Shown: positions 8,139 to 16,175, counted from the first letter of the stretch. The stretch: DNA of 64,000 bases from Flavicella sp965243265 (GCA_965243265.1 CBDEUL010000010.1:186001-250000); one strand, 5' to 3'. Numbers and translations: made by a program. Notes: generated by a model from the letters alone, not told the origin.

Positions 8139-8504
8139 TTATAAGGTTAGCTCCCCAGTCGTTAACTTTTCTAACCAAGCAATAGATTTCTCATAACGTT
8201 TTTTACCCCTTTCGTAAGCATCTTCAATATTACAGAGTTCAATCAACCACCATTTGGCAATTGTTTTTGTATGTGTAACCAGTTGAGGATGCCTATTACT
8301 TCCTGTTTTTTTAAAAAGCGAGTTAGCATCATATACAATGCGTTTGCTTTTTAATACCCTTTGATTACTTCCTGTTAAATACCCTTTAATCTGATCTATG
8401 GCAGCTTCAATAGCATTCATTACAATAGCATCGTTATTGTTGGTGATGCTATCAATTTTGTGTCCGTAAATAACGACACCCAAATCCTTTTTGTTTAAAA
8501 ACAT
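8139..8504 (-). CDS. Mu gp36-like (DUF1320) connector protein
   Basis: This 121-residue protein fits the DUF1320 family (Mu gp36): an N-terminal part, a central helix NAIEAAIDQIKGYLTG, a second segment VTHTKTIAKWWLIELCNI, and the C-terminal ERGKKRYEKSIAWLEKLTTGELTL, which matches the family ending of the type RYEdAlkWLeklasGkl. In Mu-like phages this protein sits at the junction of head and tail. In a headless particle it could cap the tail. It lies upstream of the gp37-like gene on the minus strand, opposite to the other tail genes. Confidence 0.7.
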   Translation of the reverse strand: MFLNKKDLGVVIYGHKIDSITNNNDAIVMNAIEAAIDQIKGYLTGSNQRVLKSKRIVYDANSLFKKTGSNRHPQLVTHTKTIAKWWLIELCNIEDAYERGKKRYEKSIAWLEKLTTGELTL

Positions 8505-8803
8505 AATTCTATTTTTTTATTGTGTAACGTTTTTCGTAGTAATGTCTTTCAGGTTGCTTTTTTAGAAAAACACCACGTAATTATTCAGTAACAAATGTCA
8601 GTTTTATAGTGCTCTAAATCAAAGAATTGTAAAGTGGGTTTACAGGTTTGAAAAACTCTGTTACAGTAGTGTAAAGTCAATTTTCACTTTTTTTTTTACT
8701 CCGTTTAAATGCCCAATATTTGCACTCAACAAACGAAAACAAAGCGTCAAAATGCATTGTTTTTAGGAGGGGGAAAATCTCTGTCAAAGCTTAAATAAAA
8801 AAG
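8505..8803. promoter_or_regulatory. Divergent intergenic region before the late tail operon
   Basis: These 299 bases separate the leftward connector gene from the rightward tail operon. No coding frame is evident. A weak -7-like AATATTTG lies near 8717 in front of the holin gene, and short inverted repeats (GTAAA...TTTAC near 8630; CTGTTACAG near 8660) are present. The late operon must be driven from here unless read through. No exact TAnnTTTG element with spacing was found, which would fit a promoter needing an activator. Confidence 0.4.
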
Positions 8804-9190
8804 ATGTTGAAGACACTATTAAGTACAATCGGAAAAATTTTTTCACCAAATCAATTGGGGAAAAGTATTGTAAGTGGAGTGGATAAATCCATTTTAACAA
8901 CAGAAGAAAAAATAGACTATCATAAAGAATTTTTAAAGCTTTATGAACCCTATAAAATAGCACAGAGGTTTTTGGCAATCATGTTTACAGCAGTCTATTT
9001 ACTAATACATTTAGCAACTGCAATGGCTCATTTTGTAATGGTTTTATTAAAAAATCCAGTACAGCAAATTGTAGAGCTTTATACCTACAATCATGAAAAC
9101 TTAGGGATGATAGCCCTAGTCATTGTCTCTTTCTATTTTGGAGGAGGAGCGGTAGAAGGAGTTGTAAACAAATACAAAATCAAAAAATAA
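8804..9190 (+). CDS. Three-TM holin family protein
   Basis: This 128-residue protein resembles the 'holin of 3TMs' family. It starts with an amphipathic region (MLKTLLSTIGKIFS) and the family-typical ILTTEEKIDYHKEFLKLYEPYKIAQRFL segment, then hydrophobic helices around residues 60-85 and 105-122, with a basic C-terminus. Holins form holes in the inner membrane so that a murein hydrolase can reach the cell wall. It is the first gene of the late operon, away from the second holin and endolysin at the far end. Confidence 0.65.
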   Translation: MLKTLLSTIGKIFSPNQLGKSIVSGVDKSILTTEEKIDYHKEFLKLYEPYKIAQRFLAIMFTAVYLLIHLATAMAHFVMVLLKNPVQQIVELYTYNHENLGMIALVIVSFYFGGGAVEGVVNKYKIKK

Positions 9191-9222
9191 AAATCATAAA
9201 TATTAATCAATAACAGAAAAAT

Positions 9223-10419
9223 ATGTTACCAGGAGCGAATATCGAATTTAGTAATGGGAATATAGGTTCAGTAGAGGCAAGTGCAGACGGAGTGTTTGGG
9301 CTTTTAGCATCGGCTGTAGCTGTACCCGATAAATTAGAACTACAAAAAAGCTATAAGTTAAAAGGAATGGCAGATGTAGCAGACTTAGGAATTGAAGAGG
9401 CTACAAATGCCAAGCTACACAAAACATTAAAAGAATTTTATGAAGAAGCAGGAGAAGGTACACCGTTGTACTTACATGCTTTTGATAAAAGTGAATCAGT
9501 GAGTGACTGGTTTACAGAAGCAGGAGGAGTAGTTCCAGCAGAGGCTTTGTTAGACTATGCAAACGGAGAAATCAAAGGACTTTTTACTTGTTATGACCCA
9601 TCAGGAGTAGTAACAGTAGCAGACGGAGTGGATGCAGATGTGGCTTTGGCAAAACAACAAGCACAATTATTAGCAGAAAACTACATCAATAAAAAAGCAG
9701 CACCATTTTTTGTGTTGTTAGAAGCGTATGCTTTTACAGGAGAGCATGCAGATTTAGTTGACTTAACAGAAGGTACAGACAATCGTGTAGGAATTGTTAT
9801 AGGATCATCACAAGAGTCAGGAGATGGAACTGTAAACCATATTGTAATGGGACGTTTGGCAAAAAGTCAAGTTCAGGTAAATGCAGGAAAGGTAAAAGAT
9901 GGAGAGTTGCAGGTTCTAAAAGCCTACATTGCAGGAGAGCCTGTAGAAGAGTACGATGTAGAAGAGTTGCATGACAAAGGTTATATAACACTTAGAACGC
10001 ATATAGGAAAAGCAGGATACTACATTACAGATGATCCATTAGCAACAAACTCAAGCGACGATTATAGATACATTTCAAGAAGAAGGGTTATTGATAAAGC
10101 CTATAGAATAGCACACTCAATAGCTTCTGATGAAATCAACAACGATTTTGATTTAACCAACAGTGGTTCAATTTCACCCTTCTATGCAAAAGCACTAGAA
10201 TCTGTGGTAGAGCAAGCTATTTATAGCCAAATGACGGTAAATGGAGAACTCTCTGCAGATGCAACAGACAACAATGATTTAGGGGTAAAAGCAACATTTG
10301 ACACAACTATAAATGTAGCAGCAACAAGTACTATTAACATGCAGTTGTCTGTACGACCTAGAGGAACAGCACGATGGTTTAATGTAGAATTAGGATTCAA
10401 TACAAATTTAAATAACTAG
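9223..10419 (+). CDS. Contractile tail sheath protein (DUF2586-like)
   Basis: This 398-residue protein matches the pattern of DUF2586 sheath proteins: the start MLPGANIEFSNGNIGSVEAS, a middle domain with VLLEAYAFTGEHADLVDLTEGTDNRVGIVIGS, and a C-terminal region with ITDDPLATNSSDDYRYISRRRVIDKAYRIAHSIASDEIN followed by a final strand region. In Mu-type tails the sheath surrounds the tube and contracts to drive it into the target cell. It is directly followed (5 bp) by the tube gene, the standard order. The sheath makes this a contractile (myovirus-type) tail. Confidence 0.8.
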   Translation: MLPGANIEFSNGNIGSVEASADGVFGLLASAVAVPDKLELQKSYKLKGMADVADLGIEEATNAKLHKTLKEFYEEAGEGTPLYLHAFDKSESVSDWFTEAGGVVPAEALLDYANGEIKGLFTCYDPSGVVTVADGVDADVALAKQQAQLLAENYINKKAAPFFVLLEAYAFTGEHADLVDLTEGTDNRVGIVIGSSQESGDGTVNHIVMGRLAKSQVQVNAGKVKDGELQVLKAYIAGEPVEEYDVEELHDKGYITLRTHIGKAGYYITDDPLATNSSDDYRYISRRRVIDKAYRIAHSIASDEINNDFDLTNSGSISPFYAKALESVVEQAIYSQMTVNGELSADATDNNDLGVKATFDTTINVAATSTINMQLSVRPRGTARWFNVELGFNTNLNN

Positions 10420-10424
10420 ATAAA

Positions 10425-10841
10425 ATGGCAAATTTCGATTCAAGAGAATACGAATGGGCAGATCTTACTTTAATCTTAGGAGGTCGAGACATTACAGGTA
10501 TTAGAGCAGTAAAATACGGCTCAAAGATAGAAAGAGAAGCAGTATATGCAAAAGGGCGTTATCCACACGCTATTCAAAGTGGAAACATTGCCTATGAAGG
10601 CGAAATTACATTGCTTAGAAGCGAATACGAAGCATTGGTAAAAGCAGGAAATGGATCTGTATTAAGTCTTTCTTTAGACGGATTGTTTAACTACGGAAAT
10701 CCAGATGAAGGAAATCCGTTAACCTCAGACAGGGCTTCAGGAATCCGATTCACAGAATCGATGAAAGAAGACAAGCAAGGAGATAAGTTTCAAGAAATCA
10801 CACTACCATTTATTTGTTTAAGAATTAAAGAACAAGCCTAA
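10425..10841 (+). CDS. Tail tube protein
   Basis: This 138-residue protein has the size and beta-rich composition of contractile tail tube subunits: MANFDSREYEWADLTLILGGRDITGIRAVKYG at the N-terminus (strand pair), the central AIQSGNIAYEGEITLLRSEYEAL and a C-terminal DKFQEITLPFICLRIKEQA strand. In this family hexameric rings stack to form the inner tube. Its place between sheath and chaperone genes with only 5-bp gaps supports the call. The call rests on order and fold character, not on a signature motif. Confidence 0.75.
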   Translation: MANFDSREYEWADLTLILGGRDITGIRAVKYGSKIEREAVYAKGRYPHAIQSGNIAYEGEITLLRSEYEALVKAGNGSVLSLSLDGLFNYGNPDEGNPLTSDRASGIRFTESMKEDKQGDKFQEITLPFICLRIKEQA

Positions 10842-10846
10842 AAACG

Positions 10847-11143
10847 ATGACAATGCAAATTACAGAAGAGCAAATCCAAAATTGGAAACAAAAACACGGA
10901 GAAATTTTCAAAATTGATGTAGAAGACAAAACGTGTTATTTAAAAAGACCAAGCAGAAAAGCCCTGAGCTTTGCTTCTCAGGTAGGAGCCAAAGACCCCT
11001 TAAAATTCAATGAAATTATTTTAAAGGATTGTTGGATTGATGGAGATGAAGAAATCCAAGTAGACGATACTTTGTTTTTATCAGCCTCTTCTAAATTGGC
11101 AGAGTTAATAGAGGTAAAAGAGGCGAGTCTGGTAAAGCTATAA
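10847..11143 (+). CDS. Tail assembly chaperone, short form
   Basis: This 98-residue protein lies between tube and tape measure, the position of the tail assembly chaperone (Mu gp41 type). It has an acidic helical fold with KIDVEDKTCYLKRPSRKALSFASQVGAKDPLKFNEIILKDCWIDGDEEI, as seen in this class. In many phages a ribosomal frameshift near the end of this gene makes a longer form. Here an open -1 frame without its own good start runs from 11095 to 11304 right across the stop codon, so the same is likely. Confidence 0.75.
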   Translation: MTMQITEEQIQNWKQKHGEIFKIDVEDKTCYLKRPSRKALSFASQVGAKDPLKFNEIILKDCWIDGDEEIQVDDTLFLSASSKLAELIEVKEASLVKL

Positions 11144-11307
11144 AGAGCTCGGAGGTAAAAGAACATGAATGGGTACGTATAGCCAATGCACAACTAAGGT
11201 ATTATATGCACATTCATGACCCCGATGCTCTTACAGACAAAGAATGGGCTATGAGACTAAAAGAACTAGAGTTTATTCGAAAAAAAGAAAACTCAGATCA
11301 TAAATAG
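11095..11307 (+). CDS. -1 frame extension of the tail assembly chaperone
   Basis: In the -1 frame relative to the chaperone gene, reading stays open from 11095 to the TAG at 11305-11307. Past the chaperone stop it encodes a coherent peptide: KSSEVKEHEWVRIANAQLRY, then YMHIHDPDALTDKEWAMRLKELEFIRKKENSDHK. No ATG with a reasonable leader starts it (the ATG at 11164 is in another frame). A slip in the overlap 11095-11141 would fuse it to the short form, giving about 150 residues. Candidate slip sites include GGTAAAAG near 11113-11120 and GGTAAAG near 11131, neither a perfect heptamer. Confidence 0.55.
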   Translation: MGRVNRGKRGESGKAIKSSEVKEHEWVRIANAQLRYYMHIHDPDALTDKEWAMRLKELEFIRKKENSDHK

Positions 11308-11351
11308 TTTTTAAAAAAATAGAAAGATAACCTTCAAGGGGAGCCTAAAAC

Positions 11352-11366
11352 GTACTTAATAAGTAC
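11352..11366. repeat. Short perfect palindrome before the tape measure gene
   Basis: GTACTTA-A-TAAGTAC is a perfect 7-bp inverted repeat around one base, in the 92-bp gap between chaperone and tape measure genes. It may be a binding site or a weak hairpin; its purpose is not known. Confidence 0.4.
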
Positions 11367-11399
11367 AGGCAATAAGGCAAAACACTAAGTAAAGCAATT

Positions 11400-12998
11400 A
11401 TGTCAAATATTTTAGAATATACGCTGTCACTACAGGAGAAACTAAACGCTAGTTTAGAAAAAATTGGAAAGGTGAGTGATGTTGCGAGTGTAAAATTAAT
11501 AGAGTTACAAGGACAAAGTTTAGTAGCTATAGAAAGTTATACACTAGCTAAAGAGAGGTTAGAGGAGAAGCAGCATGTTTTAGAAAACTTAAAAATAGGT
11601 TTTGCAGAAGTGCAAAACAGTGTACAGCCTTTTGCAGATACAATAAAAGCCATAGGAGAGGTTTTAGGAAGCCTTGAAGGAATATCTTTCAAAGAAATCA
11701 AGCAGTTAAAGAAGAGTTTGTCCGGAAATTCTCTAGAAATTTTTTCTGGAAACTCGTTAAGGTTGGGAGGATTTTCAAAAAAACTGTCACAAAAAATAAG
11801 AAAGATATCTGCTAAAGGAATCAAGCAGTTAAAGGAGGGATTGTCAGGGAAATCTTTAGAAATTTTTTCTGGAAACACGTTGAGATTAGGAGGTTTTTCA
11901 AAAAAACTATCACAAGGCTTACAAAAAGCAAAAAGTGTTTTTATAGAGTTTCAAACAGTAGCGGTTGGAGCAGGAGAAAATACAGGGGTACAATGGGGAG
12001 CTATGACAGGATCAATTACTTCATTGTTAGAAAAGGTAACAGAAGTAAAAGAAAAATTGTTACAACCTTTTATAGAGCTGGCAAATATAACCTTATCAGG
12101 AATAACCTCAGGATTAGATTATTTTTTAACAAAGTTAGACGAAGGAGATGTGGTAATTACCTCTATAGCTCTTGTGCTAGGAACCTTTATGTCAGGTCTA
12201 ATTTTGTATAACAATTACCTTACAGTCAGTAGTTTTTTACAAAACAAACTAACAAAATCAATAATTAAAAGCAGTTTAGCTTTTTTGTCAAGTCCCGTTA
12301 CTTGGGTTGTATTAGGAGTTGTTTCCTTAATCGCTGTAATAGGTTTTTTAATAGCAAAAATAGACGGTTGGGGCCAAGCGTGGCAACATACTGTAAAAGG
12401 AGCAGGCCTTATTTGGGAAGCATTTGTTGAAGGAGCCAAAGCTTATTTTGCAACCTATGTAGAAGGATTTATGATAGGTATCAACAAGATACAAGAAGGT
12501 TGGTACCGATTTCAAAATCTAATAGGTGCAGGTGATAAAGAAGAAAACAATGCTGCTATTGAAAAGCTTAAAAAAGATACAGATGCACGACAAAAAATTA
12601 TTGCAGATGGATATAAAAAAGCAGGAAAATTAGCAAAAGAGGCCCAAGAAGAATTTGCCTTAGCAGCGGGATCTTTAAAGTTCAATGATAAAAACCTAAA
12701 AGATGTTGTAGGAGATTTAAAAGAGAAACTCGGCATTTCTGTAAAACCACCTAATGAGCTTGAAGGTAAGCATACAACAAACACCCATAATAAGGAGGTT
12801 AATGAGGTTGTGCAAACCAACAATGCCATTGCGACAGGAGGAACACGAAACAACAACATAACCATCAATTTAAAAGATCTTATAGGGGTGTTAAATATTG
12901 AGGGAAGCAGTTTCAATGAAACAACTAATCAGATGGAAGAAGCTACTACAGATTCTTTGTTAAGAGTATTGGCTTTAGCGTCTACAGCAAGTAATTAA
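11400..12998 (+). CDS. Tail tape measure protein
   Basis: The 532-residue protein lies behind the chaperone as expected for a tape measure. It begins with long coiled-coil helices (residues about 5-95), contains a tandem duplication of 41 residues (98-138 and 139-179), a strongly hydrophobic middle (about residues 250-330, with membrane-like helices) and a helical C-terminus. Tape measures set tail length at roughly 1.5 angstrom per residue, which would suggest a short tail of about 80 nm (inference). The hydrophobic part is thought to act on the target membrane in such proteins. Confidence 0.75.
   Translation: MSNILEYTLSLQEKLNASLEKIGKVSDVASVKLIELQGQSLVAIESYTLAKERLEEKQHVLENLKIGFAEVQNSVQPFADTIKAIGEVLGSLEGISFKEIKQLKKSLSGNSLEIFSGNSLRLGGFSKKLSQKIRKISAKGIKQLKEGLSGKSLEIFSGNTLRLGGFSKKLSQGLQKAKSVFIEFQTVAVGAGENTGVQWGAMTGSITSLLEKVTEVKEKLLQPFIELANITLSGITSGLDYFLTKLDEGDVVITSIALVLGTFMSGLILYNNYLTVSSFLQNKLTKSIIKSSLAFLSSPVTWVVLGVVSLIAVIGFLIAKIDGWGQAWQHTVKGAGLIWEAFVEGAKAYFATYVEGFMIGINKIQEGWYRFQNLIGAGDKEENNAAIEKLKKDTDARQKIIADGYKKAGKLAKEAQEEFALAAGSLKFNDKNLKDVVGDLKEKLGISVKPPNELEGKHTTNTHNKEVNEVVQTNNAIATGGTRNNNITINLKDLIGVLNIEGSSFNETTNQMEEATTDSLLRVLALASTASN
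11691..11936 (+). repeat. Tandem 123-bp duplication inside the tape measure gene
   Basis: Codons 98-138 (11691-11813) and 139-179 (11814-11936) encode near-identical blocks sharing IKQLK..LSG.SLEIFSGN and LRLGGFSKKLSQ. The unit is exactly 41 codons. The DNA has diverged at many third positions, so the duplication is not very recent. Confidence 0.85.
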
Positions 12999-12999
12999 T

Positions 13000-13647
13000 A
13001 TGAAATTTGATACTAAAGAAATACTATTTACATCCTTAGTAGGTGCTAAGTCTATAGATCAGCTAGAAAGACAAAAGTTAGTAGAATCGAAACAAGGAAA
13101 GCAAGTAAAAAAAGACGAAGCGAAAAAACCTGTAGAAAGTATGGAAGAATTGTGGAAAACCACAAAACGAGTTCCACAAAATAACAGTGAGTTAACAGGA
13201 GAAGAACAGTTCTTTCCATTGCGATTGTCTGTAGATGAAGGAAAAACATGGTTTTTATTACCCTACGAACCCTTGGTCTCTATCAACGGAAAAAATAATA
13301 TTACCCGTAGAAAAGTAGCCAAAGTAAAAGGAGTAGGGGGTACGGTTAAAGAATATTGGTCTAGAGACGATTATGAAATTACCATTACAGGGATACTTTT
13401 GGGTGATTATGAAACAGGAGCTTATGAAAAATGTTTTCCAAAAGAAGATTTTGAAAAGCTCAAAAATTATATGACAGCAGCCAAGAGTATCAAGGTGCAA
13501 TCCGAAACCTTTCAGTTGTTAGAAATCGGATATATAGTGATAGAAAGCTTTAGTTGGCCTTTTACAAAAGGAGAAAATGTACAAGCTTATGAGATAAAAG
13601 CCTATAGTGACAACTCACCAAAGCTATTGCTAGATGTTAATGATTAA
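13000..13647 (+). CDS. DUF6046-like tail/baseplate protein
   Basis: The 215-residue protein begins 2 bp after the tape measure stop. It shows a lysine-rich linker (residues 20-50), then a beta-rich domain with LPYEPLVSINGKNNITRRKVAKVKGVGGTVKEYWSRDDYEITITGILLG, typical of the DUF6046 proteins found with Bacteroidota contractile tails. It sits at the position of Mu gp43, between tape measure and hub, and is likely a baseplate or tube-initiator component. The family name is given from memory of the pattern. Confidence 0.6.
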   Translation: MKFDTKEILFTSLVGAKSIDQLERQKLVESKQGKQVKKDEAKKPVESMEELWKTTKRVPQNNSELTGEEQFFPLRLSVDEGKTWFLLPYEPLVSINGKNNITRRKVAKVKGVGGTVKEYWSRDDYEITITGILLGDYETGAYEKCFPKEDFEKLKNYMTAAKSIKVQSETFQLLEIGYIVIESFSWPFTKGENVQAYEIKAYSDNSPKLLLDVND

Positions 13648-13659
13648 AACAGAAGCGTC

Positions 13660-13717
13660 TGTCATTTCGAGTGATTTTTTGGAGGGTAACGAAGAAAAAT
13701 AGTATCGAGAAATGTAG
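13660..13717 (+). repeat. Dispersed intergenic repeat, copy 1
   Basis: TGTCATTTCGAGTGATTTTT begins a 50-60 bp unit (followed by TGGAGGGTAACGAAG) that recurs 120 bp downstream. Units beginning TGTCATTTCGA are common dispersed repeats in Bacteroidota genomes. It lies in the only large gap of the baseplate gene run. Confidence 0.6.
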
Positions 13718-13779
13718 GGTTAGGAGAAAGTGGTTTGAGTTAGGGTTTTTGAATAGTAGGCTCTGAATAGCAAATAGAT

Positions 13780-13832
13780 TGTCATTTCGAATGATTTTTT
13801 GGAGAGTAACAAAGCGGTGTCGAATCGATAAA
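13780..13832 (+). repeat. Dispersed intergenic repeat, copy 2
   Basis: Second copy of the unit at 13660, in the same orientation: TGTCATTTCGAATGATTTTT followed by TGGAGAGTAACAAAGC. The two copies differ by scattered substitutions. Together they fill the 213-bp gap between the DUF6046-like gene and the hub gene. Confidence 0.6.
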
Positions 13833-13860
13833 ACACACAAAAACGATTAAAAAAAAGTGT

Positions 13861-14829
13861 ATGTACGCAATTAACTGGTATGTTGAATTTACTACAGAAG
13901 GACAAAAAACACAACTCGGAATTTTAGACGAATTAGAGATTGTGAAATCTGTAGACAATTTGGTAGATATAGCTACAGTCAGTTTGCCTAAAACGGTAAT
14001 GAATACTCCTTTAAATCTTGAAAATAAGATTCAAAAAGGAACACAAGTACTGATAAAATTAGGGTATAACGAAGTGTTAGAAACGGAGTTTGTTGGTTAT
14101 GTACAAGAAATAACAGCCAATGATTCTAGTTTGCAAATAAAATGTGAAGATGCACTTTTTTTATTTAGAAAAGGGCTCGAAAGTACAGAGTTAAAAGAAG
14201 TTCCATTAAAAGAAGTAGCAGCATATGTAGTACAGCAGATAGATCCTTCGTTTAGTGTGGTTTGTGATTTTGAAGTAACCTATGAAAAATACATCATACA
14301 CAACACAACGGGGTATGAGTTGCTAAAAAAGTTGCAAGAGGAAACCAAGGCAAGTATTTATTTCGATACAGAAAAGAAAAAATTGCATATACATGCACCC
14401 TATGTTCAAAAGCACCAAGAATTGTTTTACTCGATGCAGCGAAACATAGAAAGTTCATCTTTAAAGTACAAAGACCCAAAAGCACTCGTAACAGAAGTAG
14501 TTGTAGAAAGTAAAGGAAAGGATGGAAAGGTAAAAACGGTAACCGTTGGTAAAAAAGGGGGCGACAAGATCACTTTAAATTTAGGAGCTATGAGTTTGGA
14601 TTCTATGGAAAAAGTAGCCAATGCAGCACTAACCAGAGAAACAAGAGAAAAGTTAGAGGGCACGTTTACAGCATGGTTAATACCCAATGTAGCACCAGGA
14701 GATTCTATTCGTATCAAAGACGAAGAATATTCAGAGAGAGATGCAAGGTATTATACGGTAGCAGTAACTACAAAAATTAGTGAGCAAGGAGCAGTAAGAA
14801 CCGTTACACCAGGTATAAAATTAAGTTAA
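13861..14829 (+). CDS. Baseplate hub protein (phage late control D-like)
   Basis: The 322-residue protein has the layout of gpD/gp27-like hub proteins: an N-terminal domain with SVDNLVDIATVSLPKTVMN and GTQVLIKLGYNEVLETEFVGYVQEI, a middle domain with YVVQQIDPSFSV, TGYELLKKLQEETKASIYFD, and a C-terminal tail domain WLIPNVAPGDSIRIKDEEYSERDARYYTVAVTT. The hub trimer connects tube and spike. It overlaps the start of the spike gene by one base (TAATG), as in Mu-like phages where hub and spike are adjacent. Confidence 0.8.
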   Translation: MYAINWYVEFTTEGQKTQLGILDELEIVKSVDNLVDIATVSLPKTVMNTPLNLENKIQKGTQVLIKLGYNEVLETEFVGYVQEITANDSSLQIKCEDALFLFRKGLESTELKEVPLKEVAAYVVQQIDPSFSVVCDFEVTYEKYIIHNTTGYELLKKLQEETKASIYFDTEKKKLHIHAPYVQKHQELFYSMQRNIESSSLKYKDPKALVTEVVVESKGKDGKVKTVTVGKKGGDKITLNLGAMSLDSMEKVANAALTRETREKLEGTFTAWLIPNVAPGDSIRIKDEEYSERDARYYTVAVTTKISEQGAVRTVTPGIKLS

Positions 14830-15329
14830 TGGACAAAGCAGCAGAAGTAAAAAAGTTATTGCGAAATGTAGTAGGAACTCAAAACAATTTGCCTTTACCG
14901 GCAGAAGTAGTTTCGGTTGAGGGCGATCATTGCTCTGTAAAAATAAACGGACTTGTTTTAACAGAAGTAAAGCTCAAGGCAACTTTAGGAGCAGGAGAAA
15001 ATCAACTTTTAGTAACACCTAAAGTAGGGAGCAATGTATTATTGATGAGTTTAACAGGAGAGTTAGATAATTTAACTGTAATAAAAATAGACGAACCAGA
15101 AAGCATACAGTTTACCCAAAACGGATTGGATTTTTTATTAGATGGCAAAGATGGGAAAGTAGCTATTCAAAATGAAGAAATATCATTGGCAGATTTGTTC
15201 GGAGAGTTAAAAACACTTGTAGAAAACCTTACGGTAAGTACAGCGGTAGGACCTTCAGGAACTCCTTTGCCACCAACAATACAAGCTTTGGCAGATTTTA
15301 AAACCAATGTTGATAAACTAATAAAATAA
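14829..15329 (+). CDS. Tail spike / baseplate assembly protein V-like
   Basis: The 166-residue protein follows the hub with a one-base overlap. An OB-fold-like N-terminal part (LPLPAEVVSVEGDHCSVKINGLVLTEVKLKATL, residues 20-55; VTPKVGSNVLLMSLTGELDNLTVIKI) precedes a short repetitive beta region (ESIQFTQNGLDFLLDGKDGKVAIQN) and a helical C-terminus. This fits the gpV/gp45 class, which forms the trimeric membrane-piercing spike. It is short and lacks an obvious HxH iron-binding tip. Confidence 0.75.
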   Translation: MDKAAEVKKLLRNVVGTQNNLPLPAEVVSVEGDHCSVKINGLVLTEVKLKATLGAGENQLLVTPKVGSNVLLMSLTGELDNLTVIKIDEPESIQFTQNGLDFLLDGKDGKVAIQNEEISLADLFGELKTLVENLTVSTAVGPSGTPLPPTIQALADFKTNVDKLIK

Positions 15330-15336
15330 CACAGAG

Positions 15337-15558
15337 ATGGCATTAGATAAAGGATCATTACAATCGGGTATTAAAGGTTTGTTGACAGATATGCGAATCA
15401 AAGAAGAAAATGCAGATGCTTTTTTTGCACAAGAACTGGCAGGTTTGATAGATGCTTATGTGAAATCTGCAGCAGTCGAATATACGGAAGCGAGTTTAAC
15501 TTCTCCTTCGGGAGTGGTAAGACTAGTAGAAACTGGACCTATAGGAAAATTAACATGA
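15337..15558 (+). CDS. Hypothetical baseplate-region protein
   Basis: This 73-residue helical protein (MALDKGSLQSGIKGLLTDMRIKEENADAFFAQELAGLIDAY, then AAVEYTEASLTSPSGVVRL) sits between spike and gp25-like genes with 7-bp and 1-bp gaps. No domain is recognised. Its place and conserved-looking, compact composition suggest a minor structural or assembly protein. Confidence 0.65.
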   Translation: MALDKGSLQSGIKGLLTDMRIKEENADAFFAQELAGLIDAYVKSAAVEYTEASLTSPSGVVRLVETGPIGKLT

Positions 15559-15559
15559 T

Positions 15560-15898
15560 ATGAAAGACAAAGCAATTCAATTAGTAGATCATACCGATGA
15601 AGGCAATGTGATGGATTTAAAAATAAAACCCATACGCAATACAGAAGGTTTAATTACCCAAGGAGTTGTGATAGGGAATACTCTAGAACAAAACAAAGCA
15701 CTTATTCTGTTAGCACAACCCAATGAATTTAAAGGAAACCCAACCTTGGGAGTCGGTATTACAGATATAGCCTTGAGTACAGATTTATTAGTGTATAGAC
15801 ATAAAGTAAGAGAGCAGTTTGCAGTAGACGGTTTAAAAATCACCAAGTTAGATTTATACGATATAGATACTATTAAAATAGAAGCACACTATGAGTAA
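15560..15898 (+). CDS. gp25-like baseplate wedge protein (gpW class)
   Basis: The 112-residue protein has the gp25/LysW fold pattern: an N-terminal part, then TQGVVIGNTLEQNKALILLAQPNEFKGNPTLGVGITDI, a helix LLVYRHKVREQFAVDGLKI and a C-terminal strand pair KLDLYDIDTIKIEAHYE. gp25 proteins start sheath assembly in the baseplate. The gene overlaps the next one by 8 bases. Confidence 0.75.
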   Translation: MKDKAIQLVDHTDEGNVMDLKIKPIRNTEGLITQGVVIGNTLEQNKALILLAQPNEFKGNPTLGVGITDIALSTDLLVYRHKVREQFAVDGLKITKLDLYDIDTIKIEAHYE

Positions 15899-16175
15899 AA
15901 TAAAACAAGGGCAAAGTTTTTTAGATAAAGTAACACAGCTCACAGGGAGTTATGAAAACGCCTTAGAAATGGCAATCCTTAACAATGTAGGGCTTACGGA
16001 CGATGCTTTTATAGAACAAGAATACCAAGCAAGTAAGATAACTAACTACGGAGTGGTTGGTTTTTACAAAGCCCATGGAGAGCCAGCAACCAATACGTTG
16101 TTGGCACAAAACGAAGTACCTAAAGATTTTGGGATTGGAGAAATGCAAATAGAAACCACATTTATTGTACGATAA
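15891..16175 (+). CDS. LysM-like tail protein (gpX class)
   Basis: The 94-residue protein carries a LysM-like N-terminal half: GQSFLDKVTQLTGSYENALEMAILNNVGLTDDA, with the usual G-x-S/T start, helix, helix, and an N-x-x-GL ending. Tail protein X and gp53-like proteins with this fold bind the baseplate or murein. It overlaps the flanking genes by a few bases on both sides. The call rests on fold pattern and position. Confidence 0.55.
   Translation: MSKIKQGQSFLDKVTQLTGSYENALEMAILNNVGLTDDAFIEQEYQASKITNYGVVGFYKAHGEPATNTLLAQNEVPKDFGIGEMQIETTFIVR

Noticed and set aside
7972..8178. In-frame N-terminal extension of the gp37-like gene up to 8178.
   Set aside because: The extension (MVRKVNDWGANLIKV...) overlaps the end of the gp36-like gene and has no domain character; ATG 7971 starts the plausible protein.
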